From CAWGLW01 sp963823525 (lineage in GTDB: Bacteria > Pseudomonadota > Gammaproteobacteria > Steroidobacterales > Steroidobacteraceae): a stretch of DNA of 64,000 bases. Position 1 is the first letter of the stretch. Each line of letters starts with the position of its first letter. Below are positions 41,488 through 49,652 of the stretch, piece by piece. The position numbers and the translations under genes were made by a program. Under the pieces are notes generated by a model. It made no database searches. It was not told where the DNA came from and saw only the letters and a program-made list of their open reading frames with translations. The stretch covers positions 744,001 to 808,000 of the forward strand of contig CAWGLW010000006.1 in the NCBI GenBank assembly GCA_963823525.1, given 5' to 3'.

Positions 41488-43629
41488 TCAAAACTTACCG
41501 TAGTAGCCCTCTTTGAGGGCGTCATAAAGATTTGCAGCCGTGTGCGTCTCACCGTCGTACTCGACGGGCTCATCACCCTTGAGCGCCACCTCGGTGCCGT
41601 CTTCCAGTGTAAAGACGTAGGTCGTGTTCTTCAGGTCATCTTCCTTGACCAGCACGCCCTGGAAGGCTTCCGGGTTGAACCGGAAGGTCGTGCAACCCTT
41701 GAGCCCCTTTTCATGGGCGTACAGGTAGATGTCCTTGAAGTCGTCGTAGGGGTAGTCGGTCGGGACGTTCGCCGTCTTGGAGATCGAGGAGTCAACCCAT
41801 TTTTGCGCGGCTGCCTGGATGTCCACGTGCTCGCGCGGCGTCACATCGTCCGCCGTCGTAAAGTACTCCGGCAATTTCTCCTCGGCCCGGGTTCCATCGG
41901 GCATCGCTTCCTGGTTGACCAGTGCCCGGTACGCCAGTAACTCGAAGGAGAACACGTCGATGCGCTCCTTGGTCTTCCTGCCCTCACGTATGACGTTACG
42001 GAAGTAGTGATGGGCAAATGACGGCTCGATACCGTTTGACGCATTGTTTGCCAGCGACAACGAAATCGTTCCGGTCGGCGCAATTGAACTGTGATGAGTG
42101 AAGCGCGCGCCGGTCTCGGCGAGCTGTTCGACGAGTTCGGGAGCCTCCGCGGCCACGCGCTGCATATAGCGGCTGTAGCGTGCGTGAAGAATCCGCCCCG
42201 GCAGACGATCGCCGGCGCGTATGCCGTCGCGCGCCATTTCCGGCCGCTTGCGCAACATGGCCGGGGTCACCTCGAACTCTTCGAGCAGCAGCGGCGCCGG
42301 GCCTTTTTCCCTGGCCAGATCAAGCGCGGCCTCCCAGCCCGCCATCGCCAGTTCCCGAGCGACCCGTTCGGTGAAGGCAACCGCGTCCCGACTGCCGTAC
42401 TTCATCCTGAGCATCGTGATCGTTGAGCCCAGTCCGAGAAAGCCCATGCCGTGCCGGCGCTTGCGGCGAATCTCGTCACGCTGCCGGGCAAGCGGCAGGC
42501 CATTGATCTCGACTACGTTATCCAGCATCCGCGTGAACACGGAGACGACCTTGCGGAACTCCTGCCAGTCGAACCGCGCCTCCTCCTGGAAAGGCTGGCG
42601 GACAAAGCTCGTCAGGTTCACGGACCCGAGCAGGCAGGAGCCGTACGGGGGCAGTGGCTGCTCCCCACAGGGGTTGGTGGCACGAATGTTTTCACACCAC
42701 CAGTTGTTGTTCATCTCGTTGACACGATCGACCAGCACAAAACCCGGCTCGGCGAAATCGTAGGTTGACGACATGATCACGTCCCACATGCGCCGCGCCG
42801 GAACCGTCTTGTAGATCCGGCAGAGCACGAGACCTTCGTCGTTGCAGATATAGTTCGACGTTTCCGGCCACTCGCGCCAGAGGTAACGGCTCTCATCGTC
42901 CGTGTCTTCCCCGCCAATCTCCGACTCACGAACCGGAAAGGCGAGCTGCCAGTCGAGATCCTCGCGCACGGCCTTCATGAACTCGTCAGTGACAAGCAGC
43001 GAAAGGTTGAACTGCCGCAGGCGACCGCTCTCGCGCTTGGCGCGAATGAATTCCATGACGTCGGGGTGCCCGACCTCGAAAGTGCCCATCTGCGCGCCGC
43101 GTCGCCCGCCGGCTGAAGACACCGTGAAACACATTTTGTCGTAGATATCCATGAACGACAGCGGCCCGGACGTGTATGCGCCGGCACCGGATACATAGGC
43201 ACCCCGCGGGCGGAGGGTCGAAAACTCGTAGCCGATGCCGCACCCGGCCTTGAGCGTCAGCCCGGCCTCGTGCACCTTGCCGAGAATGTCGTCCATCGAG
43301 TCACGAATGGTTCCCGACACGGTGCAATTGATGGTCGAGGTCGCCGGCTTGTGCTCCTTCGCACCCGCATTGGAGATGATGCGGCCTGCCGGGATCGCTC
43401 CCTTACGCAGCGCCCAGAGAAACTCGTCGTACCAGTGCTCGCGGACCTCGGACTGTTCCACGTCTGCCAGCGAACGCGCCACACGCTTGTAGGTGTCATC
43501 CATTGTCTGGTCGATAGGCGTACCGTCCTTTGCAGCCAGTCGGTACTTCTTATCCCAGATGTCCAGGGAGGCTTCCTGAAATGCGATGTTTCGAGCAACC
43601 CCGGTATTAATTTTGGCAACAGTATTCAT
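41488..43629 (-). CDS. nrdJa: Adenosylcobalamin-dependent ribonucleotide reductase, catalytic subunit NrdJa
   Basis: Class II enzyme that reduces ribonucleotides using a thiyl radical made from adenosylcobalamin, 713 residues from ATG 43629. Motifs: KAGCGIGYEFSTLRPRGAYV, the specificity region GRRGAQMGTFEVGHPDVMEFI, the catalytic Cys loop ATNPCGEQPLPPYGSCLLGSVN, and the PTGTISLSLANNASNGIEPSF barrel strand. It is the nrdJa half of the split pair known in Pseudomonas. Because it needs B12, it depends functionally on the import and adenosylation cluster at 2.9-8.3 kb. No B12 riboswitch is seen before it; the upstream region has an NrdR-like palindrome and a DnaA box. Confidence 0.96.
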   Translation of the reverse strand: MNTVAKINTGVARNIAFQEASLDIWDKKYRLAAKDGTPIDQTMDDTYKRVARSLADVEQSEVREHWYDEFLWALRKGAIPAGRIISNAGAKEHKPATSTINCTVSGTIRDSMDDILGKVHEAGLTLKAGCGIGYEFSTLRPRGAYVSGAGAYTSGPLSFMDIYDKMCFTVSSAGGRRGAQMGTFEVGHPDVMEFIRAKRESGRLRQFNLSLLVTDEFMKAVREDLDWQLAFPVRESEIGGEDTDDESRYLWREWPETSNYICNDEGLVLCRIYKTVPARRMWDVIMSSTYDFAEPGFVLVDRVNEMNNNWWCENIRATNPCGEQPLPPYGSCLLGSVNLTSFVRQPFQEEARFDWQEFRKVVSVFTRMLDNVVEINGLPLARQRDEIRRKRRHGMGFLGLGSTITMLRMKYGSRDAVAFTERVARELAMAGWEAALDLAREKGPAPLLLEEFEVTPAMLRKRPEMARDGIRAGDRLPGRILHARYSRYMQRVAAEAPELVEQLAETGARFTHHSSIAPTGTISLSLANNASNGIEPSFAHHYFRNVIREGRKTKERIDVFSFELLAYRALVNQEAMPDGTRAEEKLPEYFTTADDVTPREHVDIQAAAQKWVDSSISKTANVPTDYPYDDFKDIYLYAHEKGLKGCTTFRFNPEAFQGVLVKEDDLKNTTYVFTLEDGTEVALKGDEPVEYDGETHTAANLYDALKEGYYGKF

Positions 43630-43878
43630 TACGACGGCACGACTCCCGATGCGTCTGTTTCTTGGCGAAAGTAATTGGCGAAAGCAAAAAGACCCCCCGA
43701 CACGCCACCGTCGCCCCTGAAAAGCGCCGCTGAACATGCCCCCTCCCCCATTTGTCCGCGGTCGGAGCCGATCCGGTCACCCCCCGGTGACGATTCAGCC
43801 CGAACACAACATGTAGGAAAGGACTTGGAAGAATATGCACCTCACAGAGCGCAGTCAACCGCTTTGTTTGACGCACCG

Positions 43879-43922
43879 CAAAATAACAAAGTTCATATAA
43901 AACAATTACTTATATTATTATC
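43879..43922. promoter_or_regulatory. AT-rich island, probable nrdJ promoter area
   Basis: About 44 bases almost without G or C (AAAATAACAAAGTTCATATAAAAC and onwards to TATTATTAT), in a segment otherwise well above 60% GC. It lies about 250 bases before nrdJa on the minus strand. No clean -35/-10 pair with 17-base spacing was found; TAATTG...TATTTT on the minus strand is the best and weak. Confidence 0.45.
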
Positions 43923-43982
43923 GGATTTCTCTCCGACTATGCCCCAAACGGCTCCGCAGTCAAGCATGTATTTGACGCAAAA

Positions 43983-43998
43983 CCACAACATCTTGTGT
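43983..43998. promoter_or_regulatory. NrdR-box-like palindrome
   Basis: CCACAACATCTTGTGT carries the CACAA/TTGTG inverted arms of an NrdR box (consensus ACACwAtATaTwGtGt as I recall it), with two mismatches in the centre. It lies 354 bases before nrdJa and 193 before degP. NrdR boxes normally come in pairs; I did not find a convincing second one at the expected spacing. Confidence 0.55.
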
Positions 43999-44016
43999 CC
44001 ACGCACCAATCACCGC

Positions 44017-44025
44017 TTATCCACA
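44017..44025 (+). promoter_or_regulatory. Consensus DnaA box
   Basis: TTATCCACA is a perfect match to the DnaA-box consensus. It lies 18 bases from the NrdR-like palindrome in the nrdJa/degP divergent region. DnaA control of ribonucleotide reductase is known for E. coli nrdAB, so a role in nrdJ expression is plausible. A chance nonamer cannot be excluded. The remainder of this 561-base gap shows no gene. Confidence 0.5.
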
Positions 44026-44190
44026 GCTTGCCCACCGCCTGTACACAGACCACCCCTCGGGTCGCCCGAGGAACTTGGTTGTCCGCGCAAGGTCTTATCT
44101 AGCCGTCCAGCGCAGCCACTCGGGAAGCGAATGGCTTCACTGGTAGACTCGCTTACCCCTCCCTGCAACTGCAACACTCGGGAATTCTGC

Positions 44191-45528
44191 ATGAAGATCA
44201 AAATCAGCCTTGCCGGCCTGTTTCTTGCCGCCTGGTCCTCGATGGCCCTCGCTCAGCTCCCCGCGAACGTCGGCGAAGCGCCCGTTCCATCGCTGGCGCC
44301 CATGGTGAAAAGGGTTTCTCCCGCCGTCGTCAACATCGCCACTCGCGGCACGGTCGAGGTCGAGAACCCGCTGATGAACGACCCCTTTTTCCGCCGCTTC
44401 TTCGACGTTCCGAATGCCCCGCGCGAGCGCCAGTTTCGCAGCGCCGGGTCTGGCGTAATCGTTGATGCGAAGAAGGGCCTGATCGTAACCAATGCCCACG
44501 TGATCGAGAACGCAACCGATATCACCGTGACACTGCTCGATGACCGTTCGCTGAAAGCGGAGGTGGTCGGCACGGACAGCGGGTCCGACATCGCCGTGCT
44601 GAAGGTAGAGTCCAAGGGACTGCAGGAAATCCCGATCGCCGACTCGGATCGCACGGAAGTGGGCGACTTCGTCGTCGCCATCGGCAACCCCTTCGGCCTG
44701 GGGCACACGGTGACCTCCGGTATCGTGAGCGCACTGAGCCGTTCGGGCATCAATCCCGAAGGTTTCGAGGACTTTATTCAGACTGACGCCTCGATCAATC
44801 CCGGTAATTCGGGCGGCGCGCTGGTCGACCTCAACGGTTACCTTGTCGGCATCAACTCGGCGATTCTGTCGCGATCCGGCGGCAATATCGGGATCGGTTT
44901 TGCGATCCCGGCCAACATGATGAAAGTTGTGATGAGCCAGCTCGTCGAGTTTGGCGAGGTCCGTCGCGGCGTGCTTGGTGTCAGCATCCAGACGCTGACC
45001 CCGGACATTGCCGAAAGCATGGGGATCGCCGACACGCAGGGCGCACTCGTCTCCCAGGTCATGGATGACTCCGCAGCGGAGAAGGCCGGCATCAAGGCGG
45101 GCGATGTGATCACCGCGGTCAACAACAAGCCGGTTGATGATGCTTCAGGGCTGCGCAACGCGATCGGTATGCTGAGCATCGGTGATCAGGTCAGCATCGA
45201 CCTGCTTCGCGACGGTAAGAAACGGCAGGTCACGGCCAGAATAGGCGAGCGTGATGCAATCGCCCAGTCCGCCGCGTCCGAACTTCACCCCGGGCTTCAG
45301 GGCGCGGAATTTGCTGACGCTTCTGACGGCGGCGTCATGATTCGCTCGGTCGCTCAGGGCAGCCCGGCCGCACAGCGTGGCCTGCGTCCGGACGACGTGA
45401 TCCTGGCAGTGGGCCGTGATCGCGTCGAGAACGTCGACGATTTCAAGCGCGCCATTAAAGACGCCGAGGCGTTCGTTCTGCAGATTCGACGCGGCAATAC
45501 GATGCTGGTGATCCCGATTCGGAGCTGA
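44191..45528 (+). CDS. degQ: Periplasmic serine endoprotease, DegP/DegQ (Do) family
   Basis: Quality-control protease of the envelope, 445 residues from ATG 44191. Signal peptide MKIKISLAGLFLAAWSSMALA, then a trypsin-like domain with triad His (TNAHVIENATDI), Asp (SGSDIAVLKVE) and Ser (INPGNSGGALVDL), followed by two PDZ domains (GVLGVSIQTLTPDIAESM; GVMIRSVAQGSPAAQRGLRPDD). Two PDZ domains and the short loop fit DegQ/MucD rather than AlgW/DegS. The same frame is open upstream for 172 codons, but GGGA 6 bases before this ATG and the signal peptide fix the start. Assignment between DegP and DegQ is by feel. Confidence 0.93.
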   Translation: MKIKISLAGLFLAAWSSMALAQLPANVGEAPVPSLAPMVKRVSPAVVNIATRGTVEVENPLMNDPFFRRFFDVPNAPRERQFRSAGSGVIVDAKKGLIVTNAHVIENATDITVTLLDDRSLKAEVVGTDSGSDIAVLKVESKGLQEIPIADSDRTEVGDFVVAIGNPFGLGHTVTSGIVSALSRSGINPEGFEDFIQTDASINPGNSGGALVDLNGYLVGINSAILSRSGGNIGIGFAIPANMMKVVMSQLVEFGEVRRGVLGVSIQTLTPDIAESMGIADTQGALVSQVMDDSAAEKAGIKAGDVITAVNNKPVDDASGLRNAIGMLSIGDQVSIDLLRDGKKRQVTARIGERDAIAQSAASELHPGLQGAEFADASDGGVMIRSVAQGSPAAQRGLRPDDVILAVGRDRVENVDDFKRAIKDAEAFVLQIRRGNTMLVIPIRS

Positions 45529-45540
45529 AACCGATAAGGC

Positions 45541-45595
45541 CCGGCCGGCGCGCTGCACTGCTCGCCGGCCGGGAGCCACCCGCTCCCGGCCGGCG
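45541..45595. terminator. Alternative GC stem-loops between degQ and the convergent lipoprotein gene
   Basis: CGCCGGCCGGGAG at 45563-45575 can pair with CTCCCGGCCGGCG at 45583-45595 (13-bp stem, 7-base loop) or with CCGGCCGGCG at 45541-45550. The two pairings exclude each other. There is no T run. The site lies 12 bases after the degQ stop and 80 before the end of the convergent gene, so it probably ends or protects both transcripts. Confidence 0.55.
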
Positions 45596-45674
45596 TCAAT
45601 GCCTGGACTTCCACCCCGCCCTGCACGCGATCGAATACGACCGGATTGGTCGGCGGACCCGGATGCCTTCCTCT

Positions 45675-46781
45675 TCAGGGAGGTGCACCGGGATACCGGC
45701 ACACGGCCGCGTGCCGCTCTGTCCGGGGTCGCTTCGCCAACGCGGCGGCGCGTGCCTGGAAAGCCGGCAATGAACCGGCCCGGGCGAGTTCGCGCCGCAA
45801 ACCGGGCGCGCAATCCTGGTAGGTGGCGACCGCGGCAAGATGAGCGTTGTTGAGCGTCTGCGCAAACCACGCATCGAAGCCCGGATATCCAGCCCAGGCG
45901 GTGCGCAGGCGCTGGTACTCGTGTTTCAGCCGACCGAATTCGCGCTGCTTTTCAATGCGCATCTCTGCAATCGGAGTATCGCTGGCGTACAACCGGGCCA
46001 GACGTCTGCGCGTCGTTCGCAGAAGAGTTGCAAACGCAGCCTCGCGTTCCAACTGCATTGCATAGCCCGCCAGTGCCGGTTCCCGGCCCTGCGAGCTGAG
46101 CCATCGCCGCACGCCTTCCTCCTCGATCACGCTGGCATACGCCTCGTTAAACGCGCTGTCGTCTTTCACATACAACTGTTCGTGCGCGAGTTCGTGAAAG
46201 ATCGTGCCGACCAGCCGTGTCTCCGGCCAGCGCAGCATGCTGCCGAAAACAGGGTCGGCAAAATGCCCGAGCGTGGAATAGGCGCCGACACCGCCGACCA
46301 TGACGTCGTCGCCGTGGCGTGTATAACGGGTGGCGGCGGCCCGGGCATCGGATTCCTTGAAATAGCCCCGATAGGCGATACAACCGGCAAACGGGAAGCA
46401 CCAGCGCCGCGGCCGGACCGAAAACTCAGGCGCAGCAACGAGGTTCCAGACCACGTACGGACGACCGAGATCCGCAAAGTCCCGGTAGCTGCGCCCGTCG
46501 GGCAGGCCCAGCTGCCGCACCGCAAACTCACGCGCCTCGACAACGCGCTGCAGTTGCGCCCGCGTCGCCGGATCGATCGCCGGGTCGGACAGCGCAGCGG
46601 CAATCGGATGGCTGCGCGAAATGACCTCTGCCTGCCCGCCGGCAGCCTGCAGCACATAGCAACCCGAGAGCAGCGCCGGTAGACACGCCAGCATCACCGG
46701 GCACAGCAGCGCCGCGAACCGGCGGCTGAGCGGCGATGTCTTTGACGAAAGTTGCGGCGGTTTGGGTACGATGCGGGGCAT
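45675..46781 (-). CDS. Predicted aminopeptidase lipoprotein (HELAH motif, COG4324-like)
   Basis: 368 residues. The N-terminus SRRFAALLCPVMLACLPALLSGC is a lipoprotein signal, with the lipobox at LLSGC. The zinc site reads IFHELAHEQLYVKDDSAFNEAYASVIEEEGVRRWL (HExxH, then a downstream Glu in EAYAS), typical of the 'predicted aminopeptidase' family. Starting at ATG 46781 places positive residues before the signal and is therefore preferred, even though it overlaps the divergent cca start by 2 bases. The enzymatic substrate is not known. An outer-membrane or periplasmic location is likely. Confidence 0.85.
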   Translation of the reverse strand: MPRIVPKPPQLSSKTSPLSRRFAALLCPVMLACLPALLSGCYVLQAAGGQAEVISRSHPIAAALSDPAIDPATRAQLQRVVEAREFAVRQLGLPDGRSYRDFADLGRPYVVWNLVAAPEFSVRPRRWCFPFAGCIAYRGYFKESDARAAATRYTRHGDDVMVGGVGAYSTLGHFADPVFGSMLRWPETRLVGTIFHELAHEQLYVKDDSAFNEAYASVIEEEGVRRWLSSQGREPALAGYAMQLEREAAFATLLRTTRRRLARLYASDTPIAEMRIEKQREFGRLKHEYQRLRTAWAGYPGFDAWFAQTLNNAHLAAVATYQDCAPGLRRELARAGSLPAFQARAAALAKRPRTERHAAVCRYPGAPP

Positions 46782-48015
46782 GAAGACCTATCTTGTCGGA
46801 GGCGCAGTGCGCGACCAGTTACTGGGCCGCAGGTACACGGAACGTGACTACGTGGTCGTCGGAGGGACGCCCGACGAATTGCAGGGCCTCGGCTACCGGC
46901 CGGTCGGCAAGGACTTTCCCGTGTTCCTGCACCCGCAGACCGGTGAACAGTACGCGCTGGCGCGTACCGAAAGGAAGACCGGACCGGGCTATTACGGCTT
47001 TGCGGTCCAGGCATCGCCTGAAGTCACGCTGGAAGACGACCTGGCCCGAAGAGACCTGACGATCAATGCAATGGCGCGGGCGAGTGATGGCGAACTGATC
47101 GATCCCTACGGCGGCCAGGAGGACCTGGGTAAACGCCTGCTGCGCCATGTCTCGGAGTCCTTTGTCGAGGACCCGCTGCGGGTGTTGCGCGTCGCGAGGT
47201 TCGCTGCACGCTTCGCACCGCTGGGATTCGAAGTGGCACCCGAAACCCTGCAACTGATGCGCCGCATCGTTGATTCAGGCGAGATGGCGGCACTGGTACC
47301 GGAGCGCGTCTGGCAGGAGACTCAGCGCGCGCTTGGTGAAGACCGCCCGGCCAGGTACTTCGAGGTGTTGCGCGAGTGCGGAGCACTGGCCGTGGTATTC
47401 CCGGAAATCGAAGCGCTTTTTGGCGTGCCGCAACCACCTCGCTGGCATCCGGAAATCGATACAGGGGTGCATACGATGCAGTCGTTGAGCGTTGCCGCGG
47501 AACTCTCAGCCGACACGTCACTGCGTTTCGCGGCGCTGGTCCATGACCTCGGCAAGGGGCAGACCCCGCCGGACCAGCTGCCAGGGCACATCGGTCATGA
47601 GGAGGCCGGGGTCGCGCTGATCGACCGGCTTTGCCAGCGCCTGCGAGTGCCGAACGAACACCACGACCTCGCGGTATTGACAGCCCGTTTCCACGGCCTC
47701 GCACACCGGGCCGCCGAACTGCGCCCGGCAACGATCATGGATCTGCTCACCCGAACGGACGCGTTCCGCCGGCCGGACCGCTTTGAACAGTTTATTCTGG
47801 CCTGCGAAGCCGACGCGCGCGGACGCGGGCCTGTGCGGCGTGCCGCAGCCTATCCGCAGGGCGATATCCTGCGCAGGTGCCAGCGCGCCGCCGCAAACGT
47901 CAAGCTCCCGCCTGAGCTGCTCGGCAGCGGCAAGGGCACCCTGATTGCTGAACGCCTGCGGGCCGCCCGTATCGAGGCCATCAGGTCCGCAGTCACCGCC
48001 ACGATCGAGGTATGA
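46780..48015 (+). CDS. cca: Multifunctional CCA-adding enzyme (tRNA nucleotidyltransferase with HD domain)
   Basis: Adds or repairs the 3'-CCA of tRNA. The 411-residue product follows E. coli Cca from MKTYLVGGAVRDQLLG through VVVGGTPDELQGLGYRPVG, the FPVFLHPQTGEQYALARTERK block, DLARRDLTINAMA, LLRHVSESFVEDPLRVLRVARFAARFA, then the HD phosphohydrolase motif LVHDLGKGQTPPDQLPGHIGHE. ATG 46780 was chosen; an in-frame start 6 codons earlier adds only MGTMRG. The order cca, uppP, folB, tsaD, rpsU is the enterobacterial one with some genes inverted. Confidence 0.96.
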   Translation: MKTYLVGGAVRDQLLGRRYTERDYVVVGGTPDELQGLGYRPVGKDFPVFLHPQTGEQYALARTERKTGPGYYGFAVQASPEVTLEDDLARRDLTINAMARASDGELIDPYGGQEDLGKRLLRHVSESFVEDPLRVLRVARFAARFAPLGFEVAPETLQLMRRIVDSGEMAALVPERVWQETQRALGEDRPARYFEVLRECGALAVVFPEIEALFGVPQPPRWHPEIDTGVHTMQSLSVAAELSADTSLRFAALVHDLGKGQTPPDQLPGHIGHEEAGVALIDRLCQRLRVPNEHHDLAVLTARFHGLAHRAAELRPATIMDLLTRTDAFRRPDRFEQFILACEADARGRGPVRRAAAYPQGDILRRCQRAAANVKLPPELLGSGKGTLIAERLRAARIEAIRSAVTATIEV

Positions 48016-48016
48016 A

Positions 48017-48820
48017 ATGATGACAGGGAAAAGCATCGGTCTGCTGCTGGGCGCCAGCCTGCTCGCCGTGTCGGGCACCGCCGCCGCCAGCTACGAGTCG
48101 GCAATGAAAGACTATGACGCCGGGCGCTTTGAGCCGGCCATCGCAGAGCTGCAGTGCCTGGCGGCCGAAGGTAACCCCGACGCCGGGTTCAATCTCGCGG
48201 CGATGTACCTGCGTGGAGAAGGTACGGCAGCGGATCCGGCGATGGCCTTTGCCTGGTTTCGGATCGCCACAGTCAACGGCGACAAGGAAGCCACCGCGCT
48301 CTGGATGCAGATCGAGCCGCAACTCACAGGTGCCCAGCTGATCAAGGCAGAGCGAGTCGAGGCGATCGCCCTGCAACCGGAGCGGCGGCGTCTGTTTCGC
48401 CTGGCCGCGTTCGGGAGGCAGATCCGCGAAACCGCTGCCGTACAGAGCGGTGATGCCGAGTGTTCTGGCCAGCTTGCAGAAGTCGACGTGCCGCCCAATC
48501 TCGACCCAAAAAGCAAGGATGTGTTCGTGACCCGGCCGAACTACCCGGACAAGGCGCGCGAGGAGCGCCGGACCGGCACCGTGCATATGGGAGTCCACCT
48601 CGACAAGGCGGGGAAGGTCTGCTCTGCCACGGTGATCGAAAGCAGCGGCTACGACGACCTCGACGAAGCGGCCGTCAACGCGGTGCGCGGCTGGCGGTGG
48701 TCGCCCGCGCTGCGTGCCGGGAAGCCGGTCGAGTCGATTACCACCACGGCGCTTGGCTTTGACCTCGAGGGCGTGACCTGCCTCGAGCGCCACAAGGTGG
48801 CCGGGTCAGGAGCACGATGA
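48017..48820 (+). CDS. Sel1-repeat protein with C-terminal TonB domain, secreted
   Basis: 267 residues from ATG 48017 (ATG 48020 next). A signal peptide (SIGLLLGASLLAVSGTAAA) leads into Sel1-like repeats (YDAGRFEPAIAELQCLAAEGNPDAGFNLAAMYLRGEGTAADPAMAFAWFR), and then a TonB-C domain (RPNYPDKAREERRTGTVHMGVHLDKAGKV...SSGYDDLDEAAVNAVRGWRWSPA). It has no TM segment and no proline-rich linker, so it would not act as a classic TonB. It starts just after the cca stop and is likely co-transcribed. Role unknown; similar 'energy transducer TonB' proteins exist in Xanthomonadales. Confidence 0.82.
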   Translation: MMTGKSIGLLLGASLLAVSGTAAASYESAMKDYDAGRFEPAIAELQCLAAEGNPDAGFNLAAMYLRGEGTAADPAMAFAWFRIATVNGDKEATALWMQIEPQLTGAQLIKAERVEAIALQPERRRLFRLAAFGRQIRETAAVQSGDAECSGQLAEVDVPPNLDPKSKDVFVTRPNYPDKAREERRTGTVHMGVHLDKAGKVCSATVIESSGYDDLDEAAVNAVRGWRWSPALRAGKPVESITTTALGFDLEGVTCLERHKVAGSGAR

Positions 48821-48839
48821 CATTCGCGCCCGGACGGAT

Positions 48840-49637
48840 TCAGGCGAAGTGCCAGACGATCAGGGCCGCAATGAATATCCGGTATAGCGCGAACGGCAAC
48901 AGTCCGATGCGTTCGATGAAGCGAATCAGGAAATGAATGCAGGCGATCCCGGAGAGCGCTGCAAAGATCAATCCGACCAGCATCGGCATCCACTCGACCG
49001 GCTCCGGTGAAGTCAGCAGCTTCATGCCCTCGTAAGCACCCGCGGCTCCGATGCCGGGCACCGCGAGCAGGAACGCGAAGCGCGCTGCGGCCGAGCGGGA
49101 CAGGCCGATCGCACGCCCGGCGGTCATCGTGACGCCAGATCGCGACGTGCCGGGCATCAGGGCCAGCGCCTGGGCACAACCGATGGCCATCGCCTGAGGC
49201 CAGCTCAGGTCGTACTCGTCCTTGTCACCGGCACTCCAGCGATCAGCCAGCAGCATCAGGATGCCGAACACCGTCAGCGTGCCGGCGACGAACAAGGGAT
49301 CGCGCAGGTGCGCCTCGATGAAATCAGCAAAGATCAGACCTGTGAGTCCGACCGGTACCGTCGCCAGCAGAATCTGCCAGGCCAGGCGGCTGTCCCGCGT
49401 TTGCTTGCCGCGAAACACGGAAGCCAGCCAGGCGTGCAACATCACGCCGAGCTGTTTCCGGAAATAGATCAACACGGCCAGGAGCGTGCCGATGTGAACC
49501 GCGACGTCGAACGCCAGCCCCTGGTCCGCCCAGCCGAAGAAATGCGGTACCAGTATCAGGTGACCTGAACTCGAGATCGGCAGGAACTCGGACAGTCCCT
49601 GCACGATAGCCAGGACAATCGCTTGCAGTAAATCCAT
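48840..49637 (-). CDS. uppP: Undecaprenyl-diphosphatase UppP/BacA
   Basis: Integral membrane phosphatase that recycles undecaprenyl carrier lipid for peptidoglycan and other glycans. The 265-residue product has the signature GLSEFLPISSSGHLILVPHFFGW near the N-terminus and the second catalytic block PGTSRSGVTMTAGRAIGLSRSAAARFAFLLAVP. Hydrophobic segments match the family's multi-pass topology. It is the second gene after the MidA-like gene on the same strand, with a 15-base gap. Confidence 0.96.
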   Translation of the reverse strand: MDLLQAIVLAIVQGLSEFLPISSSGHLILVPHFFGWADQGLAFDVAVHIGTLLAVLIYFRKQLGVMLHAWLASVFRGKQTRDSRLAWQILLATVPVGLTGLIFADFIEAHLRDPLFVAGTLTVFGILMLLADRWSAGDKDEYDLSWPQAMAIGCAQALALMPGTSRSGVTMTAGRAIGLSRSAAARFAFLLAVPGIGAAGAYEGMKLLTSPEPVEWMPMLVGLIFAALSGIACIHFLIRFIERIGLLPFALYRIFIAALIVWHFA

Positions 49638-49652
49638 GAAAATTTCGTCGTC

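Noticed and set aside
40354..41940. 528-codon plus-strand frame across the L,D-transpeptidase, nrdJb and nrdJa
   Set aside because: It crosses three real minus-strand genes and a terminator; composition is shadow-like.
43675..44190. N-terminal extension of the DegQ-like protein (172 codons)
   Set aside because: Open by chance; the signal peptide and ribosome-binding site at 44191 fix the true start, and the extension includes regulatory sites.
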